Shown in pieces: positions 26,761 through 34,947 of a stretch of 49,141 nucleotides of DNA. The stretch is from Chthoniobacterales bacterium (GTDB lineage Bacteria; Verrucomicrobiota; Verrucomicrobiia; Chthoniobacterales; UBA6821): the NCBI GenBank assembly GCA_026461395.1, contig JAPJNA010000005.1, forward strand, positions 1 to 49,141. The letters run 5' to 3'. A program made the position numbers and the translations under genes. The notes below the pieces were generated by a model, which had not been told where the DNA came from, made no database searches, and was given only the letters and a program-made list of their open reading frames with translations. Within the stretch, counting starts at the first letter, position 1. Every line of letters starts with the position of its first letter.

Positions 26761-26947
26761 CCCGCGGAGGCGCGGAGGCGCAGAGAAGTAATTAATGAAA
26801 CAATCAGTGTGCAAATCTATGGTGATCCGCAGCTATGTACTTGAAACAGAGGGTGAGTGATGATGGATATCCACCTGTGGCAAAATTATTGAGCAGACTT
26901 CCTTGAATTTATCTTTGATCCCCTCTGCGCCTCTGCGCGAAACTCTC
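26761..26947. repeat. Dispersed inverted-repeat element, copy 2
   Basis: The left arm GCGCGGAGGCGCAGAG (26770-26785) and right arm CTCTGCGCCTCTGCGC (26923-26938) are complementary at 15 of 16 positions and enclose about 137 bases. After the left arm comes AGAAGTAATTAATGAAAC, very like the same place in copy 3. The right arm lies inside the 3' end of lipB and encodes its last residues. No gene is seen inside the element. Confidence 0.7.
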
Positions 26948-27572
26948 CCTTTTGCAGTAAATCATTGAAGATTTCGACGACTTCACGGGCGCAGGATTCT
27001 ACTGTCACGCCGGTTGCTCCTTCCTCTTCTAATGATGTCATCATGACCCCGGGAAGACCGCACGGGGTGATGTGACTGAAGGCGCTTAGATCGCCGCAGA
27101 TGTTGATCGCAAATCCATGCATCGAGACCCATCGCCGAACACCCACTCCAAGCGATGCGATCTTGCGATCACTCACCCAGACCCCGGTTTTTCCCTCAAG
27201 TCGTCCAGCAGTTATGCTGTGGAGTGAAAGGAGAGTGATGAGAACCTCTTCGAGAAATCTCAGGTAGGCATGCAGGTCCCGGTCAAAGAGACCCAGATCA
27301 AGCACGGGATAGCCTACCAACTGGCCTGGACCGTGATAGGTGGCCTGGCCACCCCGGTTTGTACGATGGATCGGGTAGGGGAGAGTGATTTCCTCTCTGA
27401 GGCTCGATTCATCACGTGTGCGCCCCATGGTGTAGACGGGCTCATGTTCCAAGAGAAGCAGGTGGTCCGTGACACTTCCCTCTATCTTTTCCTGAACCAA
27501 CGATTCCTGAAGAGAGAGTCCTTCCTCATAGGAGAGCCTTCCAAGCCAGCGCGGTTCGATCCTCAAGCCCAT
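26886..27572 (-). CDS. lipB: Octanoyl-[ACP]:protein N-octanoyltransferase
   Basis: A 228-residue enzyme that moves octanoate from ACP to lipoyl domains, the first step of lipoate attachment. The substrate motif RGGQATYHGPGQLVGYPVLD and the catalytic Cys/Lys region (GVRRWVSMHGFAINIC, HITPCGLPGVMMTSL) are complete. The last roughly 20 residues (KGEFRAEAQRGSKINSRKSA) have no family similarity and are encoded by a dispersed repeat arm. The original stop was probably lost to that insertion. It starts 3 bases after ruvC. No lipA is nearby. Confidence 0.94.
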   Translation of the reverse strand: MGLRIEPRWLGRLSYEEGLSLQESLVQEKIEGSVTDHLLLLEHEPVYTMGRTRDESSLREEITLPYPIHRTNRGGQATYHGPGQLVGYPVLDLGLFDRDLHAYLRFLEEVLITLLSLHSITAGRLEGKTGVWVSDRKIASLGVGVRRWVSMHGFAINICGDLSAFSHITPCGLPGVMMTSLEEEGATGVTVESCAREVVEIFNDLLQKGEFRAEAQRGSKINSRKSAQ

Positions 27573-27575
27573 TTC

Positions 27576-28106
27576 CTATTTTCGCTTAGGTGATGTGGTC
27601 AGTCCTGCTAGGGCAGCCAGATTGCCCTTCGATACAGGTGAAGCAGCTGTCCGGAGGTGAGTCAGTCCGATGGCGATTGCGTCCGCAGCATCACTGGGGG
27701 GCGTTTCCGTGAGGCCAAGTAGTGCCCGGATCATAAAGGCCACCTGTTCTTTCGCAGCAGCTCCCTTACCCACGACCGCTTGTTTTACGCGCTTGGGAGG
27801 ATATTCATGGACCGAGAGGCCTCGCTGAGCGGCAGCTAGAACAGCCACTCCACGAGCAGCACCTAGAATAATCGCCGTGGCGTAACTCTGGACAAAGATG
27901 ACTTTCTCGATCGCAAGCGCTGTGGGAGAGTGGCGCTCAATAACGCTCCCAAGTTTCTCATAAATAGAAACAAGACATCCTTCCTGTGAAAGGGAGGGAT
28001 GATTTTTGATCACGGAATACTCAAGGCAACGGGTTTTACTCCCGGACTCCTCTAGGATAGCAAAGCCGGTGCCGCGAAGAGATGGATCGACTGCTAAAAT
28101 ACGCAT
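27576..28106 (-). CDS. ruvC: Holliday junction resolvase RuvC
   Basis: A 176-residue endonuclease that cuts Holliday junctions with RuvAB. The acidic site is intact: D7 (AVDPSLRGTGFA), E67 (LAIEKVIFVQS), and D139/D142 (PPSDAADAIAIGLTH). Length is normal. ruvA and ruvB are not linked; lipB follows directly in a two-gene operon. Confidence 0.95.
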   Translation of the reverse strand: MRILAVDPSLRGTGFAILEESGSKTRCLEYSVIKNHPSLSQEGCLVSIYEKLGSVIERHSPTALAIEKVIFVQSYATAIILGAARGVAVLAAAQRGLSVHEYPPKRVKQAVVGKGAAAKEQVAFMIRALLGLTETPPSDAADAIAIGLTHLRTAASPVSKGNLAALAGLTTSPKRK

Positions 28107-28207
28107 GGTTCGTGATCTGCGATGAGCCCAGTCTGAACTGTCCGCTTCAACTATTAAAAGAAGTACCCTGCTTGCAGAAAAAGGGCAGTGGAGTCTGTAG
28201 GGTTAAA

Positions 28208-28390
28208 TCAACGACCGCCCTGAGGCATAAAGCCACCCAAGGCGCCCGACCCTTCCCAGCTTGCCGGCTTGTTCCAAGGGATAGAGCTCACTGCTAAACT
28301 TTCGGGCGTCGTGATATCAGTACTCGGGGTCGTCGCACATCCAGCAAAAAGCAATGTGAAAAGAATCAGGAAAGCCCCAAGTTGTTTCAT
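28208..28390 (-). CDS. Small lipoprotein of unknown function
   Basis: A 60-residue protein with a clear lipoprotein signal: MKQLGAFLILFTLLFAGC, lipobox FAGC with Cys18, then TTPSTDITTPESLAV. The mature part is about 43 residues, Gly/Pro/Ser-rich (WNKPASWEGSGALGGFMPQG), and looks unstructured. It overlaps the end of the upstream coiled-coil gene by ATGA, so the two are translationally coupled. No family recognised. Confidence 0.75.
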   Translation of the reverse strand: MKQLGAFLILFTLLFAGCATTPSTDITTPESLAVSSIPWNKPASWEGSGALGGFMPQGGR

Positions 28391-29205
28391 AGATTTGACT
28401 TATTGTCAGAGGAATCGTCACTTGGGCCTGAGTAGATAACAGTATCACCGGGTTGAACGCTCAATCCGGCACGGACGCTGTTAACGACGATGTCGGCGAT
28501 TGAGGTGGAGGGCTCTACGGAGGTAATTCGCACCTTGCCTATCAACTGTGATCCGCGCTTGATGAGCATCTCGGCATTGTTCACCACACCATTGCGGTCC
28601 CCGAGGCTCAGCACCACAAAATTCCAGGAGGGATTCACAGCCAGAATGCGTCCTTCCAGACCACTGCGCATCGACTTACTGCGGCGCTGGGCTTCCCTCT
28701 CCTTGAGAGCAGCTAGTTGGCTCTCCTGATCCTTAAGTCTTGTCTGAAGGCTGGTAGTTAGAATGTCCTTCTCTTGAAGCTGCCTCTTGAGATCATCGGA
28801 AGGATCAGCGGGCGGTTTTGCCGTGGAATTCGCTTTCGCCTCGAGTTCTGCAATATGGGTATCTTTGGCCCCCATGTCCGATTTCATCTGGGCTAGGGAA
28901 GCATCTCTGTCGGCTACCTGCTTTTGGACATCAGCCATCAAGGAAGAGGATTTTGCAACCTGCGACTTGAGGTCGGTGTTTTCTGTCGCAAGTTTTTCTT
29001 GGTCGCTGCTGACTAGGGCAAGTTTTTCGGTTTTGCTTTTGGCATCAGCTGTCGCCGCAGCCTCTCTCTTGTTAACGGTGGCGACCTCTAAAGACGCAGC
29101 AGTGAGAGCAGACTTTGTTGTAACGAGATTAGCTCGGTTGAGGTAACCTAAAGCTGCTGCAGCCAAAGAAAGAACTGCAGCCAGAATAAGTAGGATTTTT
29201 TGCAT
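28387..29205 (-). CDS. Membrane-anchored coiled-coil protein with a C-terminal beta domain
   Basis: About 272 residues from the ATG at 29205, chosen because it gives a normal signal anchor (MQKILLILAAVLSLAAAALGY). An upstream ATG at 29280 adds 25 residues that do not look like a signal. A long coiled coil runs from about 30 to 180 (Lys/Ala/Gln/Glu-rich heptads). A compact C-terminal domain follows, with GRILAVNPSWNFVVLSLGDR and the downstream GVVNNAEMLIKRG, an SH3- or barrel-like pattern. It is probably exported and held in the inner membrane. The coupled lipoprotein gene suggests a joint envelope role. The function is unknown. Confidence 0.72.
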   Translation of the reverse strand: MQKILLILAAVLSLAAAALGYLNRANLVTTKSALTAASLEVATVNKREAAATADAKSKTEKLALVSSDQEKLATENTDLKSQVAKSSSLMADVQKQVADRDASLAQMKSDMGAKDTHIAELEAKANSTAKPPADPSDDLKRQLQEKDILTTSLQTRLKDQESQLAALKEREAQRRSKSMRSGLEGRILAVNPSWNFVVLSLGDRNGVVNNAEMLIKRGSQLIGKVRITSVEPSTSIADIVVNSVRAGLSVQPGDTVIYSGPSDDSSDNKSNL

Positions 29206-29315
29206 TACGGGGGACAAAGAGGAGCGAATACCATTAAGGGGTTTGAATTCATATCTCAAGGAGCAAAAAGATGTTTCCATGATTGTTTTACCTTCTTCCT
29301 TAGAGTAGCTTGCAG

Positions 29316-29416
29316 GCGTCAGGGGCTATGGATGAAAGACCGGCAAACCCCGCCAGGGCAGGAATGCAGCAACGGCAGCCAGCTCTCTCTTGCCGTAGTT
29401 CCCTGACACTTTTTTT
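29316..29416 (+). ncRNA. ffs: Signal recognition particle RNA, small bacterial (4.5S) type
   Basis: Conserved domain IV is recognisable: ACCCCGCCAGGGC, AGGAAT, then GCAGCAACGGC, with the GGAA tetraloop and the asymmetric GCAGCAA loop that binds Ffh. The outer stem pairs GTCAGGG (29318-29324) with CCCTGAC (29401-29407), giving an RNA of about 93 nt. A T-run (29410-29416) follows as terminator. The pair closing the GGAA loop is A-U rather than the common C-G. It lies 63 bases before argH on the same strand. Confidence 0.88.
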
Positions 29417-29479
29417 GTACCTTTTAGCGTTACTGGGATTCTTGCTTTCGATCTCATCAAAAACAGTTAGAAAGAGGAG

Positions 29480-30844
29480 ATGCGCCACGGTCGTTTCGAA
29501 GAATCCATGTCCAACCTCCTCAGGGATTACGGTGAATCTGTCTCTTTTGACTGGAGGCTTTATGCCCACGATATTTTGGGAAGCATTGCCCATGCGCGGG
29601 CCCTGGTGAAGGCGGGATATCTTACTGAAGATGAGTTTAAATCTATTGAGAAGGGATTGAAAACAATCGGGGAGGAGATCTCGGCGGGCAAGTTCGCCTT
29701 TTCCGTTGATCTCGAGGATATTCATATGAATATCGAGAAGGAGTTGACGAACCGCATCGGGGATGCTGGCGCTAAGCTCCACACGGCCCGCAGCCGCAAT
29801 GACCAGGTCGCCACTGACATCCGTCTCTACCTCAAGGACGAGATTGCCGCTCTACGAAAAGGAGTCTGTGGTTTACAGAAAGCCCTGGTCGGCCTTGCCT
29901 CGGCGAATGAGTCGGTACTCATTCCTGGCTATACCCATCTCCAGCGCGCCCAGCCGATACCTCTGGCTCATCATCTTCTTGCCTATGTTGAGATGCTTGA
30001 CCGCGATCATGGCCGTCTCACGGATACGGCCGCTCGCATGGATGAACTACCGCTCGGTTCCGGGGCCCTTGCCGCCTCCACACTCCACCTTGACCGTGAA
30101 GCCATCGCGCAAGAGCTCGGTTTCTCGGGGGTTACTCAGAACAGCCTCGACGGCGTGAGCGATCGGGACTTCGCTCTCGAGTTGCTCTCGGCTCTCGCGA
30201 TTCTTGGTATGCATCTTTCGAGGCTTTCGGAAGATGTCGTCCTCTGGACCACGACGGAGTTTGGATTTGCCAAACTCAGCGATCGTCATTCCACAGGCTC
30301 GAGCCTGATGCCTCAAAAGAAGAATCCCGATATTGCCGAGTTGACCCGAGGCAAGACAGGTCGCCTGTACGGCAACCTTTTCACCCTTCTAACCGTTCTG
30401 AAAGGGCTTCCGATGGCCTACAATCGCGACCTCCAGGAGGACAAGGAAGCGATCTTTGATTCCGTGGACACAGCCAAGATGGCCCTGGCCGTCACAGCTG
30501 AGATGATGGGCGCTCTGATCATCAATAAGGAGACTGCGACTACTGCTGCCAGTGATCCGGCATTGCTTGCCACAGATCTGGCTGATGAGCTGGTGCGCAA
30601 GAACATGCCATTTCGCAAGGCTCACGATCTTGTTGGTCAACTTGCTGCTGAATCCGCCAAGACCGGTATTCCTCTCGATAGGCTTCCTAAGGAATTCATC
30701 AGGGAAATCTGTCCCGAGCTCATCGGTGAATGGGAGGGGTTATTTGACCCGATTAGGTCTTTGAAGGCTCGTTCTGCAACGGGTGGCCCCTCTCCGAATA
30801 ATGTTTCCATACGCCTTGCCTACTGGAAAAACATTCTCGTTTAG
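29480..30844 (+). CDS. argH: Argininosuccinate lyase
   Basis: A 454-residue enzyme that splits argininosuccinate into arginine and fumarate. The N-terminal HGRFEE corresponds to the family GGRF, so the start is right although GAGGAG touches the ATG. Fumarase-superfamily motifs follow: TARSRNDQVATDIRL, PGYTHLQRAQPI (His) and the signature GSSLMPQKKNPD with its mobile catalytic Ser. No other arg gene is in the window. Confidence 0.96.
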   Translation: MRHGRFEESMSNLLRDYGESVSFDWRLYAHDILGSIAHARALVKAGYLTEDEFKSIEKGLKTIGEEISAGKFAFSVDLEDIHMNIEKELTNRIGDAGAKLHTARSRNDQVATDIRLYLKDEIAALRKGVCGLQKALVGLASANESVLIPGYTHLQRAQPIPLAHHLLAYVEMLDRDHGRLTDTAARMDELPLGSGALAASTLHLDREAIAQELGFSGVTQNSLDGVSDRDFALELLSALAILGMHLSRLSEDVVLWTTTEFGFAKLSDRHSTGSSLMPQKKNPDIAELTRGKTGRLYGNLFTLLTVLKGLPMAYNRDLQEDKEAIFDSVDTAKMALAVTAEMMGALIINKETATTAASDPALLATDLADELVRKNMPFRKAHDLVGQLAAESAKTGIPLDRLPKEFIREICPELIGEWEGLFDPIRSLKARSATGGPSPNNVSIRLAYWKNILV

Positions 30845-30877
30845 GCTCGGTCGAGATAACCGAGAGAAATTGTATTT

Positions 30878-31654
30878 ATGGAACTGAAGAACCTCTTCTC
30901 TTTCCGGGAGCAGAGTGACGAGGCGCTTCCGTTCATGGACCATCTCGGTGATCTGCGCGTTATGATCATCCGGATTGCCGTGACGCTTGTACTGGCCATG
31001 GTAGGCGCATTTTTCTTCAGGGGTATCCTTGCCACCGTTGTTCAGCGACCGTTGATTGCCGTTGATCCAATAAGGGCCAGTTCCCTGCAGTCCCTCGGAG
31101 TAGCCGACTCCATGACCATCTCGCTGGAACTCTCCTTCTACGCAGGACTCATTATTTCTTTTCCAATTATCCTAATCTTTATTGCACAGTTTCTTTTTCC
31201 CGCACTCAAGCCCACTGAACGGAAGATCCTACTTCCTGTGGCAGCCTTTGGTATGGCTCTTTTTGTTACTGGAATTCTCTTTGCCTACGTTGTGGTGTTG
31301 CCGGGCACGCTCGATTTCTTCTTTAAGGATGCCAAGTCCATGCACTGGACACCGACCTGGACCGTGCGCGAGTACTATTCTTTCACCACCCAGTTCATGA
31401 TTGCCTTCGGGGTAGCCTTTGAGATGCCGATGGTAGTTCTGGCCTTGGTAAAGATAGGTATTCTGAATACTGAGAAGCTACGCAAGGCCCGATCAGTTGC
31501 GATCATTACCATCTTTACCGTGGCGGCCTTCATCACACCCTCACCCGATTTCGTGACCTATCTTCTGATGGGTGGACCTATGGTGGTACTGTACGAGTTT
31601 TGTATTGTGCTGGCCAAGTGGGTTGAGCCAAAGACTACGATTGCAGTCGAATAA
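30878..31654 (+). CDS. tatC: Twin-arginine translocase subunit TatC
   Basis: A 258-residue protein with six membrane helices. The cytoplasmic start has MDHLGDLR (usually HLxELR), and the mid-protein AFGVAFEMPMVV holds the conserved Glu that contacts Arg-Arg signal peptides. It exports folded proteins across the inner membrane. tatA/tatB genes are not adjacent. It starts 33 bases after argH. Confidence 0.95.
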   Translation: MELKNLFSFREQSDEALPFMDHLGDLRVMIIRIAVTLVLAMVGAFFFRGILATVVQRPLIAVDPIRASSLQSLGVADSMTISLELSFYAGLIISFPIILIFIAQFLFPALKPTERKILLPVAAFGMALFVTGILFAYVVVLPGTLDFFFKDAKSMHWTPTWTVREYYSFTTQFMIAFGVAFEMPMVVLALVKIGILNTEKLRKARSVAIITIFTVAAFITPSPDFVTYLLMGGPMVVLYEFCIVLAKWVEPKTTIAVE

Positions 31655-31703
31655 AAAGGTTTTCACGTAAGCTTTCGCTTGGCCCCACAGGAAGGCTCAA
31701 CTG

Positions 31704-32978
31704 CTATGTTACCAAACCGGAATTTCTTTTTCGGGGAAGTCCGGAAATTATAAGAAACAGTGTCGTGACGGCGGGAGTAAGCCAGGGAAAGAGGATTCCA
31801 TGACTCAGTGAGCTTGCAATGGCCGCAAGCGTTCCAAGCATCAGAAATAGGGCAATGATCAGTGAAGTAATCCCATTGCAATATTGTCCGGTGACAAGCA
31901 GACCGATACACGCCGTGCAGAGGAGGAGTTGAGTGGACCAAGGTAAGTGTTTCCAAGCGAGTTTTGATGCAAGTTTCTGAAGTATTGAGAGGAAAGGCTG
32001 ATCCGATTTCTTTCCGAGGATCACGAGTGCATCGTTCCACGCTGTATCATAGGAAGAAGTGGGCTCACCACGCTCCTTCTGCTCCGCGTGAAGGAGGAAG
32101 TCCTCTAACGAAGAGGAATTGATAGGACTCGAAGCCTTCGTTCTGAGAGACCCATCGGCGGTCAGAACAAGGGGGGAGCGATTTGGAATGAGCAGAAGCC
32201 TCCCGCCAAGCAGCCACAAGATCTCTTGTTTTTTCGTTGAGGGACTTTCAATCCCAACCCCAGTTTCTTTCCCCGCCACTTCCTCCTCGATGACATGCCA
32301 CCAGGTTGATCCCACTACCTCGCCTTGTGCTGTTTTAGCAAAGAGCTGCAGACTCTCTGGCGTGAACTGAGACGTTCCTGACGAATGAAGGTCGAAGGGT
32401 AGAAAGCATCCCTGCTCCTTATCTGAAATGCTGCCCGGCAAGGTCACCCAATGAGTGCCAAGATGAAAAAAGTTTGGGGGATCGTAACGGCAAAGCGGTA
32501 TACAATGATAACGTGCAGCCTCTGTGGGGGCCTGAGACTTAATGACGTTGATTCCTTCTGCCCTGAGGGTTGATAAGACTCCTAGGAGGAGTTGCTCCGA
32601 TTCCTTATCCGAGGTCACTTTCCCCGCGATCATAATCCGTGATGGGTGGAGCTTACCAAGACCACGCAGAGCCATGGCGACATCCATTGCGGGAAAGGCT
32701 TCCTCACCAGGCGACATCTCCAGAAGTGCAATCTTAGGTCCGAAATTCTCTACACCATGAACTTTCGTGATCCAGGTGGCTGGGAGGACTTTCAGGAGTC
32801 GCTCTTCCAGCGGCCACGTCAGCCCGAGTAGCTGAACGAAGGTGGCGAGCAGAATGATCGTGCCAAAGGCGATGCTCAGAATAGGGGAGCTGACGTTCTT
32901 GGGTTTGACTAATGCAGTGGGAGCCGCAGGCGTCCCTCCATCATCTGATTCCTTGAGATAATAAAGTGCCATGACCAA
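31704..32978 (-). CDS. Orphan membrane protein, possibly a degenerate CHASE2-like sensor
   Basis: A 424-residue protein not recognised. One membrane helix lies near 33-54 (SIAFGTIILLATFVQLLGL). A large loop follows (about 60-345), then three closely spaced helices near the C-terminus (about 347-418). Topology and the sequence KIALLEMSPGEEAFPAMDVA, then GLGKLHPSRIMIAG recall CHASE2 extracytoplasmic sensors, but no kinase, cyclase or GGDEF domain follows. Confidence in that link is low. It is convergent with tatC, and recN is upstream on the same strand with a gap of 33 bases. Confidence 0.65.
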   Translation of the reverse strand: MVMALYYLKESDDGGTPAAPTALVKPKNVSSPILSIAFGTIILLATFVQLLGLTWPLEERLLKVLPATWITKVHGVENFGPKIALLEMSPGEEAFPAMDVAMALRGLGKLHPSRIMIAGKVTSDKESEQLLLGVLSTLRAEGINVIKSQAPTEAARYHCIPLCRYDPPNFFHLGTHWVTLPGSISDKEQGCFLPFDLHSSGTSQFTPESLQLFAKTAQGEVVGSTWWHVIEEEVAGKETGVGIESPSTKKQEILWLLGGRLLLIPNRSPLVLTADGSLRTKASSPINSSSLEDFLLHAEQKERGEPTSSYDTAWNDALVILGKKSDQPFLSILQKLASKLAWKHLPWSTQLLLCTACIGLLVTGQYCNGITSLIIALFLMLGTLAAIASSLSHGILFPWLTPAVTTLFLIISGLPRKRNSGLVT

Positions 32979-33011
32979 TACGGTGCTTAGTGCTATCCGC
33001 TGAAATGCATG

Positions 33012-34682
33012 TTAGCCACGGGATACTTTGATCAGAGCCTCCGCATGGGCCTTTGCGGATTCGCTTACCCCTCCCAGCATTCTGGCAATTTCAGAAATAC
33101 GTTCGGATCCATCGACTGAAGAAAGAGTTGTTTCTGTACGTCCTTCCTGAACGCTTTTCATTACCATGAACTGTGATGATGCGGCCGCCGCTACTTGAGG
33201 CAGGTGAGTGATACAGAGGACCTGGTGTCCGGAACCGAGCTCTCTCATCTTGGCCGCGACCTTTGTCGCGATCTCGCCTCCGACATTGGCATCGATCTCG
33301 TCAAAGACCAGAAGCGGAATCTTATCCTGTGCGGCAAGCGCCGACTTGAGCGCCAGCATCACACGGGAGATTTCTCCGCTGGAGGCGATGGATCGGAGGT
33401 TCTGTACGGGCTCACCCGGATTCGGAGCAAAAAGGAACTCAGCAACCTCACCTCCATCAAGGCCGTACTCTGCCTGCTTCTCAAGAGTGATTTCAAATCC
33501 AGCCTGCTTGAACCCTAGGTCGGCCAGTTCCCTAGCCACGAGCTTTGCAAGCTTGCCTGCTCCCTGTGCGCGTTTCGCTCCAAGCTTTTCGGCTGCTGAT
33601 TGGAGTTTGCTCAGCGCTTCGGAGAGATGCTGTTCGGCGGCGGATTTCAGTTCCGCGTACCCCGAGAGTTTATCGAGTAGAGCGGCTGAGGCCTCACCCC
33701 TGGCAATCACGTCGGAAAGCGCCGGGCCATACTTTCGGCGCAACGTAGAGATTAGGTTTAGACGCTCCTCGAGCTGATGGAGTTCACCGGCATCGACCTC
33801 GATGGTCTCCGCATAATCACGAAGATCCGAGATCAGGGAATCGAGATCGCTCGTGATCCTCTCCAGTGTCTCCAGATGCGGGGCGGAGCGCTCATCCAAT
33901 CGACCGAGTTCCCTGAGAAGTCGGGCTGACTCCGAGAGCGCCAGACTCGCTCCCCGTTCCTCGTCATCGAGACGCGCAATCGAGGAGGCTGAGAGTTCGA
34001 TCAGGCGGCGACTATTCGAGGCGGCTTTGTATCGGGCGTTCAGCGTCTCTTCTTCCTCTTCGACCAGATTGGCGGAGTTGATTTCCTCGATTTCGAGCCG
34101 CAGTTGTTCGATGCGATCCCCACTACCGGCCGAGGCCTCGAGTTCATCCAGATGACGTTTGGTTGAGGCCACATCAGCGCGCCGTTCGAGATAGACTTCT
34201 CTCAGCGGCAGTGCCTCGCAGTAACGGTCCAGTAGCAGGGTTTGCTCACGTCGTGAGAACAGGGATTGGTGATCATGGGGCCCGTGCAGATCGACGAGAC
34301 GAGTTCCGAGTTCCTTGAGGACTGAGAGATTGCAGGGACTGCCGTTGATGAACTGCCTACCCGTGGTGTTGCTCCCCTCAGCGGCGATGGTTCTTTTCAG
34401 AATCAGTTCTCCCTCCTGACAGGGATCGATGCCGGATTCTTCTAGTAGTGAATCGATCTCACGAGTCTCCTCCAGTGAGAAAAGCGCCTCGATCCCAGCA
34501 GACGATGCACCGGCTCTGACTACTCCTCGGTCCGCCCTCTCGCCTAGAAGGAATTTGAGTGCTCCAAGGATAATCGATTTTCCAGCGCCGGTCTCGCCGG
34601 TCACGGCTGTGAAACCTGCAGGAAGATCCCATTCCAGCTCCTCAACAAGGGCAAGATTACGGATTCGGAGAGATCGGAGCAT
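33012..34682 (-). CDS. recN: DNA repair protein RecN
   Basis: A 556-residue SMC-like ATPase acting in double-strand break repair. Walker A GETGAGKS is at 29-36, a central coiled coil spans about 150-370, and the C-terminal half has the Walker B region LLVFDEIDANVGGE. The frame is open upstream to 34817, but that part encodes SAPLRLCASLF, the translation of a dispersed repeat, so it is excluded. The start at 34682 gives the family beginning MLRSLRIRNLALVEELEW; 34691 is a possible alternative. The true length matches E. coli RecN (553). Confidence 0.95.
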   Translation of the reverse strand: MLRSLRIRNLALVEELEWDLPAGFTAVTGETGAGKSIILGALKFLLGERADRGVVRAGASSAGIEALFSLEETREIDSLLEESGIDPCQEGELILKRTIAAEGSNTTGRQFINGSPCNLSVLKELGTRLVDLHGPHDHQSLFSRREQTLLLDRYCEALPLREVYLERRADVASTKRHLDELEASAGSGDRIEQLRLEIEEINSANLVEEEEETLNARYKAASNSRRLIELSASSIARLDDEERGASLALSESARLLRELGRLDERSAPHLETLERITSDLDSLISDLRDYAETIEVDAGELHQLEERLNLISTLRRKYGPALSDVIARGEASAALLDKLSGYAELKSAAEQHLSEALSKLQSAAEKLGAKRAQGAGKLAKLVARELADLGFKQAGFEITLEKQAEYGLDGGEVAEFLFAPNPGEPVQNLRSIASSGEISRVMLALKSALAAQDKIPLLVFDEIDANVGGEIATKVAAKMRELGSGHQVLCITHLPQVAAAASSQFMVMKSVQEGRTETTLSSVDGSERISEIARMLGGVSESAKAHAEALIKVSRG

Positions 34683-34761
34683 GGCCGACATGGCGGATAC
34701 TATGCCACTGGGGGGAAGGAAGTTGAAGCGCTCATTTGGTGCCCCGAAAGAAAACAGACTC

Positions 34762-34936
34762 GCGCAGAGGCGCAGAGGCGCAGAGAATAAATAAATGAAA
34801 CGGAATGTGTTTCGCATTCAATTGTTTGAATCTGTCATCACTCAGTTCACGAAAACAGAGTGCGTCTCAAAAACCGAATTGCCGTCTGCATCCACGGAAT
34901 TGAAGGATTATACTCAGTGTCTCTGCGCCTCTGCGG
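34762..34936. repeat. Dispersed inverted-repeat element, copy 3
   Basis: The left arm is three exact tandem GCGCAGAG octamers (34762-34785). The right arm is CTCTGCGC plus CTCTGCGG (34921-34936). Arms enclose about 135 bases, the same size as in copy 2. After the left arm the sequence AGAATAAATAAATGAAAC resembles copy 2. It fills the gap between recN and the MBL-fold gene and must contain or displace both promoters. Confidence 0.72.
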
Positions 34937-34947
34937 GATAAAGTCCC

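Noticed and set aside
28107-28207. Short frames between ruvC and the small lipoprotein gene
   Set aside because: No start signals or protein-like composition; treated as plain intergenic sequence.
29300-29782. 160-codon open frame on the minus strand across the SRP RNA and argH start
   Set aside because: It overlaps a recognisable SRP RNA and the conserved argH N-terminus on the other strand; no protein features.
34762-34785. CRISPR-like repeat array
   Set aside because: Octamers are directly tandem without spacers and part of an inverted-repeat element.
34683-34817. Upstream extension of recN by up to 45 codons
   Set aside because: Encodes a dispersed-repeat peptide (SAPLRLCASLF); the RecN family begins at the ATG at 34682.
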